44,687 bases of DNA from Larix sibirica (taxonomy: Eukaryota > Streptophyta > Pinopsida > Pinales > Pinaceae): assembly GCA_004151065.3 (NCBI GenBank), contig NWUY0304324450.1:1-44687 (forward strand), written 5' to 3'. The notes below the pieces were generated by a model, which did no database searches, was not told the origin of the DNA, and was given only the letters and a program-made list of their open reading frames with translations. The translations under genes were made by a program, and so were the position numbers. Below, in pieces: positions 31,391 through 41,820 of the stretch; position 1 is the stretch's first letter, and every line of letters begins with the position of its first letter.

Positions 31391-31925
31391 TGTCCTTGCT
31401 CATCTTAAGGAGCACTTGGTCTATGGATGACTATTTTCACACTTGGTTGCATTCACATTTGTCTTTGCACACATATGGAGAAGAATGCCCATCAACTAAG
31501 GGGTTCCAAGGTTTTCTTAGCACGTGGTTTGAGGGTTTTCACTTACCTAGTAAAGTGCTTCACTCTTGCGGCACACCTTCCTAGGCTGCTTTACCTTTTA
31601 CCATGGTATTTAGGTGATTTGATGGTTTTGGCACATGGGTTCAGGTTGTGGCACATGGTTTTGGTTATTTAGGCCTATTTTGGAGGAGCACTCCACCTTC
31701 TATGCACGGCTACCTAGAGTGCTTCACTTTCATTGCCTTATTTGTAGGATATGTGGTTGCTAGGGACATGGACCAATGCTCTTTACACATTTTTGAGTTC
31801 ATCCCATCCTTGAGGAGGTTGTTTTAACAACAATTGACCATTCTTGCACATTGTTCTAGGAGTTCTTCATTAGATCCATTTTGAATCGAGACACTAAGCA
31901 GGGTTTATTTATTTTAGTTTATTTA
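31391..31925. other. Nuclear-looking DNA similar in style to 8.6-9.6 kb
   Basis: CTTGGTTGCATTCACATTTG, GTGCTTCACT (twice), GGTTTTGGCACATGG and GCACACTT words resemble the wording of the 8.6-9.6 kb stretch. It may derive from the same nuclear element family. No gene. Confidence 0.35.
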
Positions 31926-31929
31926 AGGG

Positions 31930-32200
31930 AGACCACGTAGAGTTTTACATCATCTCCTAAAGAGTTTCACCCGGTGAGACCACGTAGCGGGCCATATCCT
32001 TCTCATTATCACAATGTTCCAATTATATATATAATTATTATACTACGTTCCAATTCCGTCCTAAAAATAGGATATGCCCGTGATATAATTATAACGGAGT
32101 TATAATTCCGTATTATTACCTGTATTAGTAAGACATCCTTAAGCAATATATAAAACCCCAAAAAGAATGAAATATACTTTTGGGGCCCACTACGTGATTG
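31930..32200. repeat. Cluster of direct and inverted repeats
   Basis: GAGACCACGTAG occurs near 31930 and 31976. CACGTAGCGGGCC near 31981 is answered by GGGGCCCACTACGTG at about 32183-32197, an inverted pair about 200 bp apart. Between them are ATTATATATATAATTATTA, TCCTAAAAATAGGA and TAATTATAACGGAGTTATAATT, each self-complementary. No coding sequence. Confidence 0.65.
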
Positions 32201-32432
32201 AGCAAACGAAGTGAAACCACATGGGTATGCCGGGGAAGAGAGTTAGGGGTTTACCTCCGGAAACCACCTGGTATACCTGTCTTTTAAGTGAACCTTGGGA
32301 ATGAGGTTCCCCGAGTTAACCTCCTCTTATAATGTTTGGACAAACCGCGATGGTGTTATAGAGAAAATTGAATCGAAATGAATCGATATTGAAGTTCGAA
32401 GAATGCGTGGAACTTAAACATCCGCATCTTTA
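32201..32432. other. Intergenic, no gene seen
   Basis: Contains a short hairpin (GGGAATGAGGTTCCC) and ATCGAAATGAATCGATA near 32372. Nothing assignable. Confidence 0.4.
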
Positions 32433-32540
32433 ACTGCTCGTACGGCTTCATCTGAACCAGGAACTACTAATGGGTATGGAACTGTTCGTGGTCAGCTGCT
32501 AGCTTTTGAACTGGAAGGGAGGGATGATGCAAGTTTTTTA
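32433..32540 (+). repeat. Ala/Thr/Ser/Gly-rich coding-like block, copy 3
   Basis: The plus frame reads TARTASSEPGTTNGYGTVRG. CCAGGAACTACTAATGGG resembles the CCTGGAACTACTGAACC word of the 13.2 kb block (minus strand there). Confidence 0.45.
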
Positions 32541-33929
32541 TCCGTAATGATTGGGCGTAAGCGTCGCGGTAGGTGGGAATTTACGGCGACTTGAAAAGCC
32601 ACCTACCCAAGCACTTACTTACTGACTTACTAGTGTGTGAAGGCTATATAGCTTGTGTGCTTACTTACTCTCTCTCTAAAGGCAGTAAGATCCTTGGCTT
32701 TATGCTTTAAGAGGGCCACTTATCTCTTACGTCTTTAAGATTCCCCGTCAAATTCATGGAAAGCCGTTAAAAATACGGGGTTGGAGCCAATATCACACTT
32801 TTGGGGTTACTTGTTTTTAATATAAGCAGCTATAGCAATTACTTTTGCCCACAAGCTTTGCTGCACTTGCTTGTTGTGTATCATACACCTTGCCATTTCC
32901 ATTCATTAAAAATGTACCGATCGACTTGAATAATCGAAGTGTGGAAAATTTATAGAAAGAAATAGGAATACTAGTACTTTACAAAGTGAAAAGAGATGGC
33001 ATAGACAGAATGTACGCAAAATTATTGTAGCCTTTAAATGATCTTTCATTGCTTAATTACAATTTCCAACAAACACTGACAAAGTGAAAAGCAAAACTGA
33101 AATATAAAAGAAAGAATAACAAAGTTCCTATGGCTCTTTATAAAAAGAATAATAAAAGATGGTTTTGGAAACCTAAGCATAAGCACGTGCGACGCTGGAC
33201 CATAGATAGAGACGACACACCCCAATTATACCTAACGTGGACAATAAAAGGCACAATGATAACCAGACAATAAAAAACGCAACACCAAGGTGGGTGCTAA
33301 AGTGTGGATAATTATGGGAATGAGCTGCATGGCTAATTATGGAAATTAGAAAGTTGCTCCCCTAAGGAATGATAGATAAATGGTTTCAGTGTACAAAGGA
33401 TGAAAGCAAGTCTAGGGATGGTAGAGAACGACTAGGGATTATATGTGGTCTATATCTCTCAATGGATGATACCGCTGCTAATAGCATTTTGTAGCAGATA
33501 TCGAAATCCAGGAATTGACAGATGATTCAGTTTAAGCAAATGTATAACGAGCATATTTAGTGGGGAGGCGGCCTAAATGAGGCATGACGACACTTGGTGG
33601 GAATTGGTGCATTTCTGTCCTCTATTCAGGTAGATGTAGAGTACTGGTTACTTGGAAGTAGGAGTAACGAGCAAAGATCTACCAGGGTATTCCGGGCTAT
33701 GGACCAAAGGGGTATTCCGGGCTACAAGAGTAATAGTTCCTTTCTGTCGAGTGATGACGGCGGTCGGTCAGAGAGTGTGTGCTATAAAGGCCCAAGGATA
33801 TAAAAAAGTGTTAGTTGTGCTCAATATGGACAAGCAGGAGATATCGTTGCGAAGGGATCTGTGCTAGTTGCTTTTTCTTCGGGTTTGGAGCGTTTTTTCT
33901 TAGTGTACTACCCTTTGTATAAAGCTGAT
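32541..33929. other. Intergenic, no assignable gene
   Basis: CCACCTACCCAAGCAC near 32600 repeats a word near 29927. Two overlapping plus frames at 33594-33867 (69 and 71 codons) share a local GGGTATTCCGGGCTA direct repeat (about 33684 and 33709) and are unrecognised. A GATAGATAGATAA-type stretch leads into the AT-rich block. Confidence 0.4.
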
Positions 33930-34690
33930 ATAGATAGATAACAAGGAAGATAAAGCGCATAGAAAGCATATGAAACTTATAAATAAGAGATAGAGATATT
34001 GCTAATATTAATCTTTATGTATTTCTAATACTAAATACTAATATTACTAAGATTTCTATTATTCATAAAGTATAAGACTACTAATAGAGCATAATATTAT
34101 TCCTTGCTATGTTTAAGATAGTATCCTATTGCTAATCTAGTATTATATTCTTTCCTATTTATTGTTAACTAAAAGAGTATAAGCTAATATAGTCTTAGAA
34201 TTATAATGGGGGTATTATAAAGTATAAGTCAAGTTGAAGTAGAGTATAAGATGCTAATAGTAATGCTCATACTAATCTTTATAGATTCCTAAGACTAATC
34301 TTACTAAGAGAGTATATAATAATTATAAGAGACTATACCTTAGACTAGTTTAATATTACTAATATATATAAATGAACCTAAGTATAGAAAGATCCCTCAT
34401 AGCAAGGATAACTTGTTGGGAGAGGTGTTTTAAAAAATAAGATAGATACTTATATTTTATATAAGTTTTAGTCTCCTTATATTAGGGTTCTCATCTAGAT
34501 TAGTTAAATACTCATACTATAATTTAGATCTTATACTATATAAGTACTTATACCTTATTAGTAATATAAGTATTATTATATTTATTAGTCCTATTAGTAT
34601 TATTTTTTACTCCTATAGGACATGCTAATCACACTTAGGATCCTCTATTCCATGCTAATAAAACCTAGGAATTGAAATTCCTACCTTTTG
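33930..34690 (+). repeat. AT-rich block built on ACTAATATTACTAAGA words
   Basis: Variants of CTAATATTA, TACTAA, AGACTA, AAGTATAAG and ATACTTATA recur across about 700 bp with no GC-rich interruption. It reads as a decayed short tandem repeat. Near the right end, GACATGCTAATCACACTTAGGATCC is followed by a diverged copy (CATGCTAATAAAACCTAGGA). Confidence 0.6.
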
Positions 34691-34839
34691 CTATTAAACT
34701 ACAGGTGCTTACACTGGATCTTCTATGACTGGCTTTGGATAGGTAGTGCTAGTAAACTCATGAAAGAAGGTACCGTAGGTGTCTATACCTAGGGTATCCT
34801 TATAAATATAGTACTGGAACTAATCCTTTAGGCTATTAC

Positions 34840-34981
34840 TCTTTATCTGCAACAGCTGCTAGTAGTAACACTGCTAGTCCTGGGTCAGCTACTTGTTCAA
34901 TGGGCACTACTCATACTGGTACTTATACTGGTACTGCTGCTTTTGGTCTTTGCTATGCTTCCTCTCATTCAATGGCTTAAT
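34840..34981 (+). repeat. Ala/Thr/Ser/Gly-rich coding-like block, copy 4
   Basis: The plus frame reads ATAASSNTASPGSATCSMGT then THTGTYTGTAAFG. The GGTACT(T/G)ATACTGGTACTG unit is visibly repeated. Purine-N-pyrimidine codons dominate. Confidence 0.5.
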
Positions 34982-35099
34982 AACCTGGGTCAGACATCAT
35001 CGTGTACCTGATCCCTCAAACCAACAACAGTCCATACCCACGCTTTGAACTGGATAGGAGCTACTTCATCATGATTATACACTATGTACACCAGCAGAT

Positions 35100-35620
35100 T
35101 AGATAAAACTATGTCTACGATAATTTATTTATATTCCTAGTTATTTGAAACACCTAGAATTACTCGTTATTATCGTTCCTAGACGTCCACGAATTGACAC
35201 CTTTTTGTCCACACTTAGACCATTTTTCTATCATTGATGCACACAGGAACCAATACTCTTAGCCTTATTTTTAAACCACCCCTGACTTCTCTTGCTTACA
35301 TTTTGGACATGCCTTATGGGTAAATTAGCACCTTTTGGACCTCGCAAAAACCTAGTAAATTAGCCCCTTTTAGCCCTAGCCTGTACCTATATAATTTCTA
35401 TACTTTTAGCTAGCCTTACCTCCTACAGGATCTTTGTCACCATGTGGGACCCCAAATTTCTATTATACAAATTTTCACCTTTTCCCCTAGCAAATTAGAT
35501 AATTTAACCACCACCCGGGTACCTCTAGCATATTTTCACACTTCACCTAGAGCATCTTTTTCACAATCCATGTTTGCACCCTCTCCATGATAAACTTGTA
35601 GCCCTGATCCTGTACCTTCA
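35100..35620. other. C/T-rich decayed repeat (TAAATTAGC-CCTTTT words)
   Basis: GTAAATTAGCACCTTTTGGACC, GTAAATTAGCCCCTTTTAGCCC, CAAATTAGATAATTTAACC and similar words recur at about 50-bp intervals. This is a diverged minisatellite-like stretch. Confidence 0.5.
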
Positions 35621-35789
35621 TTTATACTTCAGCTGTTACTCATATTTCTATCTTCTTTCGCAACAATATTCATATCCTCTTTAGAACCAAAGGAACCAAC
35701 ACATACATTGATACACAATGCATCATAGAATTATAATAACCAAACTGCAAAATAGAATATACTGGGTAAACTCCTGCATATACCACTTG

Positions 35790-35890
35790 CCCTGGAGCTG
35801 CTACTCGTCCCGTTGCTGGTGGTGCTACTTAAACCTTAGACTATGGCTCAGTATCTGCTGCTTAAGAAATTGCTGGTTTAACTAGATCTA
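35790..35890 (+). repeat. Ala/Thr/Gly-rich coding-like block, copy 5
   Basis: The plus frame reads YTTCPGAATRPVAGGAT, stop, TLDYGSVSAA, stop, EIAGLTRSTG. It has the same vocabulary as the other copies. Confidence 0.45.
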
Positions 35891-36035
35891 CTGGTTTACG
35901 CCTATGATTTATTGCCAGCCGTTTATAAGTAATAACGCTTGAGCTCACAATGCCGCTATTATTTATGTAATAACGCAATCTAAGTGTTATGCTCCAACTT
36001 CCCTAACTTATAATGGAGAGGAAAGGTAATTGGTT

Positions 36036-36347
36036 ATGGAGCCACAACTTGAAGGAGGAAAGGCGAGTGAATTAATGGAGTCATGGATATTGAAAATGGA
36101 TGCAATAAATGTGGCGCCTATGGTGGGTGGAAGATACAACCTTTGCATGAACCGGGCCTTAACATATGGGAAATTATCCAGCGTGAATCTGGCTTATAAT
36201 ATGGTGGATCCAGTTGTTAAACCAGTTGAAGAAGCAGTAGCAGCCCTACGTGTGGAGGGTTTTTTTCACATTCCAGGCTCTAGATTGATACCCACCATCA
36301 GTTTACCCAGCAGCAGCAGAGCTAGTACCACCTTCAGCAATAAGTAG
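36036..36347 (+). CDS. Unassigned open frame, doubtful gene
   Basis: ATG 36036 opens a 103-codon frame containing MDAINVAPMVGGRYNLCMNR then ALTYGKLSSVNLAYNMVDPV. This is balanced, protein-like composition with no stop until 36347. The last third (from about 36230) overlaps the reverse-strand Ala/Thr block, so the C-terminal part is probably not genuine. I recognise no domain. A chance frame or a scrap of a nuclear gene are both possible. Confidence 0.2.
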   Translation: MEPQLEGGKASELMESWILKMDAINVAPMVGGRYNLCMNRALTYGKLSSVNLAYNMVDPVVKPVEEAVAALRVEGFFHIPGSRLIPTISLPSSSRASTTFSNK

Positions 36348-36465
36348 CATATCTACCAGCATCAGCAGAAGCAAAGGTAGTACCAGTCCCAGATTAAGCA
36401 GTCGTTGAAGCAGTTGACCCAGCACCAATATCAGCAGATGTATTTTCATTTTCACTGACCGGGAT
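36230..36465 (-). repeat. Ala/Thr/Ser/Gly-rich coding-like block, copy 6
   Basis: The minus frame reads NENTSADIGAGSTASTTA, stop, SGTGTTFASADAGRYATY. It shares the exact 19-nt word GCAGAAGCAAAGGTAGTAC (36367-36385) with copy 2. Confidence 0.55.
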
Positions 36466-37560
36466 AAAACCAAATGCACCTAGATCATGGGCGTTGAAAG
36501 TCGTCAGATGAGGTAATCTAAGCGCAGAGACAAAGACAGGGATAGCACCACCCCACCCATAAAGGGCAAAGCACCAGAAGCATAAGCGTAGCAGGACATA
36601 TAAGATAGAATGAGTCTTTAGCTTATCCATGTATATTATCCGACCAAATGTAGCATTTTCCGAGATAATGTAGTATTATCCGATATTTTTGTATGCCTAT
36701 ATGTTGAAGATCCAGCCTCACTATATATCCTTAATTTAGAATCCCGTATATATTGATATTCCCTACTCGAAAGACTTCTCCCCTCTGCGAAGATTTATCC
36801 CTATTATAAGACTTCTCCCCTCCAGCAGGATCGAAAAAGGTTGTATTAAAGCTTCGAATCGATATTAATACCAACATTTTATAGGCTGCTTGTCAACTTT
36901 TTCTTTTTCAACTTGACATACTTACATGTTTGGATATCAATGTTGACATAAAATATAAGAGGAGTCTATCGGCATAGAACTAAAATGGATATTTACTATT
37001 GACTATCGACATGATACTGGGTACCTTTTTATTGGATCACGTTGGATAATGAAAAAAGCTAATAGGGCATGTTCATTCAGTCTTATTAACCAGATGCTCC
37101 CTAGGTTCGTTCGTATCAATTGCCTAGTCAAACTAATGTTCGTGCTTTATGATTGACCGGATGCGTGCCATATATAGGGCTATTTTAATAAAATAAAATC
37201 CAACCGGTTAACGCAATAGAATTGACCAGCGTATAGAAGGCCACGTGAATAAAATAGAAATCCCAAAGTAAAGCCATGTTCACTTCTAGAAAAAAACCAA
37301 GTACAATGCGTCGTTCTAAATTATAAATTAGGGCTAACGTTGTTCTTTATGTTTATTTTGGTGGAAATTACAGAATCTTAACTTAGACCTATACTTTGAC
37401 TTTACTTATACTTTTTATACTTTTGTGGATTTTATATTAGGAATCAGTTATTAATTGTTTAATAAAATGAGACTATTGGCTAATTGATATAAGGAATTGA
37501 AACTAATACTTTGTATATATGTGTCTTTACTCTTTCCCTATGGCTCTTTCTCTATCAGAG
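36466..37560. other. Intergenic, no gene seen
   Basis: Includes repeated TAGTATTATCCGA / TGTATATTATCCGA words near 36630-36680 and AAGACTTCTCCCCTC twice near 36769-36820. No gene. Confidence 0.45.
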
Positions 37561-38900
37561 CTCCATAAATAACTAGGATCAATACAGGGAGATAAATAGT
37601 TGTTTTGAGCATTTAGTTTACCATTAGGAAGATTATAGCTTCATAAATAGGTATAATTTTCTATTTTTAATATCCACTAAAAACCGATACCTAAACCCTC
37701 AATTTGAACCTTTTACAAGCATTATTAAATACTATACGTTCAAGCTTTGATCTCTTAACCAGGAGCCAATCTTACTCTCTTATTAATTATTCAGCCATTA
37801 ACCAACGACTCAATACTTACTCATCAATAGGAAACAACAACTTATAATAATAGTGTTTGAGTTTACCATACATAGTTTCCATCCATTTACTCAGATGGAG
37901 AGCAATACATTTTACATTATAATTTACTAAGGTAAATACAATAGAAATACATAGATCCTATCAATGAAACAAAATAAAACCACATCAAATCAAGAGAGAT
38001 AAAACACCACCACAACCAAGTATAAATACACCAATCAATCATATATATATATTATTATGCTATCAACCAACCAATAAACTATTGAAACTAGAAACATCAT
38101 CACTTTACTCTTAGTCCTCTATATCTGATCGACAAGCATGCATTGTGAAAAAAACAATTATGTATCGAGATAGGCCATCGAGGCAATCAATCGATAATAT
38201 ACCAACATACATCATCAATTAGATCCAGAGAACACGCAGTAATCTATATTCTACGATGCATTATTAAATTATAACCATGCACATCAATCAATTATCATCA
38301 ATCTCTAGAGACGATATATATATAAACAATCTTTAAAATAAACCAACTAACTAACCAATAAATAAATAAAATGAAATACCAATACACAATCTATCATATC
38401 TATGACAATGCATCCTATCTATAACAATGCACCCTATTATAAACTCATTCTCTACTCAATCTACTACCATGCACTTCATCTACTATCGGATCTACCACTA
38501 TGCATCATTTAACCAACCCTGCATCACCGAAGAAACTACATATACTTACTCTTCATAGACTTACCACTACTTACCACTATCAGACAATCAATCATATCAT
38601 CTGAATCCATCATAAAGCAATCAACTACAAAAACGATACCTTTACTGCACACTACTGTTACTTCTGACCCAAGAACTAACAGCAGTGTAAAGCAACTCAT
38701 CACCACACCTTTTGAAACCTCTAACTACCCCTTTTTAACCTTTACCTTGACCCCACTTCTGACTAATTCAAACCTATATAAATAGAACCTCGCACTAGGG
38801 AACTCGCACCGATACCCCTGGTCGACCTCCACCTATAGAAAACCGATAGAAATTGAACCTCGACCTAGCCTTTTTGAACCATCCCCTGCGGTCACCTAAA
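37561..38900 (+). repeat. A/C/T-rich, G-poor low-complexity block (ATCAATC / AACCAAC words)
   Basis: The plus strand has very little G from about 37680 to 38880 and is built from AATCAATC, ACCAACC, CTACTA and CATCA words. Local tandem copies are visible: TATGACAATGCATCCTATC (38401-38419) is followed by TATAACAATGCACCCTATT (38420-38438). The far end shifts to AACCTTTACC / GAACCTCG words. No frames of note. Confidence 0.6.
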
Positions 38901-39689
38901 ACCTTATATTTATATCACATTTCCATAAGTAAAATAATATGCAGGGACACTTTGGAAATCTCATATTTTGGGATCTAACTCAAGGTCAGGGCTTAAAACT
39001 CTGGTCTCCCAACACCGGTGCTTCTTAAATTAAAGAGAATATGCCCCTCTCTATAGGCCCTAACCCTGACAAAAAGTAGGCCCCTAATCTTATTAATTTA
39101 CCCTATTACCATTAGGAATATCTTTCTCCCACCATTAATTTTTTCCCACCATGAAGATTCTAGCTGACCATAAACCATCGATTTACTAGGATTAGGTTCA
39201 GCAGGAGTTTTATTAGCCTCATAACTAAAAGATTAATTCCTAATTGGACGGATTGGGGCGATCCCCAAGCCCCCGATCCTCGCAATAAGGATTGATGCAT
39301 GACACAGAGACATAGCATCATTGACTCATAAGCACATCTATTCTTTTTATTGGGATTAGCAACAAGCCCTGCAGCGCCATGAAAGCCACATAGGTTAAAG
39401 CATATCATAAGTAACATTGAAAAACATCATTGGAGCATCCTGCGGTCAGCCAAGAAAAAAAAAGCAAGTTATCTCAAGAGAATTAGAAGATTAGGAGCTG
39501 ATATGATCCAATCTATCCTTGAGAGTATAAATAATCATTTCTTAGTTTGTTCTACGCGTTTATTCTTAGAATTAAGTAAGACTATTCACTTATTTGTCCG
39601 GTTACTCAATTGCACGTTGATTCTTCGCGGTTCAAGATCGAGATCGAGGTGCGGAGCATTCTATAGGGACCTACCAGGCCAGGTACATA
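38901..39689. other. Intergenic, no gene seen
   Basis: Mixed sequence. The minus frame 39160-39417 and the plus frame 39503-39727 are unrecognised. Confidence 0.4.
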
Positions 39690-39835
39690 AGTTTTATAGC
39701 CAGTTATTGACCCACCAGCAGAGTTAGTAGCATAGCTAGTTCCAGGTGTTCCAGGTTCAAATCCGGATCCATATCGAGCGAGACCCAGACACCATTACAG
39801 CAGTTGGTTTTGTTGATTCAGTTGGTTAAGCTCTA
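39690..39835 (-). repeat. Ala/Thr/Gly-rich coding-like block, copy 7
   Basis: The minus frame reads LGLARYGSGFEPGTPGTSYA then TNSAGGSITGYKTYVPG. The word CCTGGAACTAGC matches copies 1 and 3. The RYGSG/RSIGY motif parallels copies 1 and 2. Confidence 0.5.
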
Positions 39836-41739
39836 CCTGTCCAAAAGCGCATCTACGGCCAGTCTCTACCAACCTACTAAGCGCCAATTCGACTGCCAGC
39901 TTGACCCCGGAAAATTAACATTCTTTAACCTGGAAGCGACGTTGCGTTAAGCATATTGCTCCCTGCCAGAAAAGGGGCGAGGGGCGAGGAGAATCTACCA
40001 TTCCTATACGTCCGATAGGTCTTGCCCTTCTTTCTTTAGAAGGGAGGGTAAAAAAAGCAGGAATATTACGTATATAATCACTTCAGGGAGAAGGCTCGAC
40101 TAATTTAATTGGTTGAGGACGGGTTACGAGAGGCACATTATATATGATGCTATTGCAATCCAATACTTGGTTGGTTCAACTTTCCTATTGGATAGATGTA
40201 TATCTCATGAAAGGTTAACTGGCTTTCGATCTGCTTGCTCTGTCGCTTATCGAACTGCTACTGAAAGCAATTAAAGTGACTTACTTTCATTTATTAAACG
40301 AAGGTCTAACTGGATAAAGACGAAACGCTTGCTAACGAGGTTTTGAAATAGCAGCTCAGCACTTTCTAATTACCTTAGCTAGCTCTGCTTAGGAGATGGA
40401 ATGGTATAGTCTTCTCGATTGAGGATAAGAAAGGGATAACCTTCAATCACTCTTCTAGCTTTTTGAGGTGAGGGGCCCGTGAGGAATAAAGAAATCAGGA
40501 TGTTCCGCCCCGTGAGGCACTACGTGAAGAAGTTCCGATAAGTTCCGAATAGTATGTAACGTCTCAATTCACCCTCAGATGAAACTGAAGCTGCTGCTAC
40601 TGCCTGCTACATCCTAATAAATATTATTTCTAACATGCCACCACCCCCTATAAAGGAAGGAATGCTGCTACCCTACCCTTGCTTGCCTCCTTTCCCTCTG
40701 GTTAGGCTCTAGATGATAATATACCGAATCCAGACCTTTGGGTAAGATCGGCTGGCTTCCTCATTTCACACTCAATATACAATCCCTAGACCCAACCTGC
40801 CGGACTACACCCCGAAATAGTGGCTGTTTTTCCTTAGAGCCGCCTATATAAACCCCAGGTAAGCCCACTGGCGAATGTGGTACCGAGGAGAATTCACGAA
40901 AAGGGCCAAGTTTTCATAAAAAAATGCGTTCTATCAACGGCTAAAATGGCTGATTATAAATTACCTATCGAAGCTTCCCTAATAAGGTTTTATTTATTCC
41001 AATGGATTCCTCGTCAATGGCAGTTTAGTGTGTTAGCGAGTTTGCCATTTGAGGCTAGCTTACTCTATGCCCTGTAGAAAGTGAACTCTCTTTAGCACAA
41101 GCAGAGGTACTCCTTCCTACCTAGCAAGAAAAAGCACACGAAGGCCTTCCTAGCAAACAGGGTTGAGATGGGATGTATCACGCCCCTTTAATCCTGCCCC
41201 ACTAGAAAGTGTTGGAATGTCCGAACAACCATTATCGCTAAAAAAACCCACTCCGTGCCTGCGTGCTTACGCAACCTCTATAAATGCCATTTTTAGCCCT
41301 CGCAATCGGTCTCGCAGTTCAACTGAATAGGAATGGAGGGTCACCCTAATTGAGTTAATTGGTTCAGCAGATTAAATGCCGGACGGATGTATCCTCGGCT
41401 GCACATCAATAATGGGGGAGGGGCGACGAAGGAGCCTGCTTTTTCCGTCGGGTGATTTACTATTGGTGCCAGCGATCCCCCTAAACCAGTGGATCGAGCA
41501 CTTGCTCTCTCCCAAAATTCGTTGGTTGAGCTTTATCCCTGTCGCTTACCTTTGCCTCTGAATCGGAAAATGCCGACTTTAAAGATCCCCTGTCGAGTTG
41601 AAAAGGAGTGGCTTTGTAGCACCCGTAGCTATAGCAACTAGATAAATATCTATCCTCGAGGGAAATAAAGAGAAGTAAGGTTCAGAATTGGTGTGTGTAG
41701 GGTAGCATAGCGAAGGTTACTGTCACGAGACACTTACCT
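39836..41739. other. Intergenic, no gene seen
   Basis: Balanced, mitochondrial-style sequence with short frames (40877-41077, 41376-41561) that I cannot assign. GAAACTGAAGCTGCTGCTACTGC near 40580 is another small scrap of the Ala/Thr vocabulary. Confidence 0.4.
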
Positions 41740-41771
41740 GAGCGCGTTCTAATCTAAAGTGTTGTGTCCTC
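41740..41771 (+). repeat. Dispersed repeat, partner of the ccmFc intron segment
   Basis: GAGCGCGTTCTAATCTAAAG then TGTTGTGTCCTC aligns with 25705-25735 in the same orientation. Confidence 0.75.
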
Positions 41772-41820
41772 ATTAAGGGAGGCAAGTCTGAATGCGCTTT
41801 CTGGTATTTGATACGTGCTC

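Noticed and set aside
32430-32455. GAAGCCGTACGAGC on the minus strand, resembling group II domain V
   Set aside because: The complementary half (CGTACGGTTC-type) is missing and the plus strand reads as the Ala/Thr vocabulary.
39745-39765. GGTTCAAATCC resembling a tRNA T-arm
   Set aside because: No matching acceptor, D or anticodon arms around it; it sits within an Ala/Thr repeat block.
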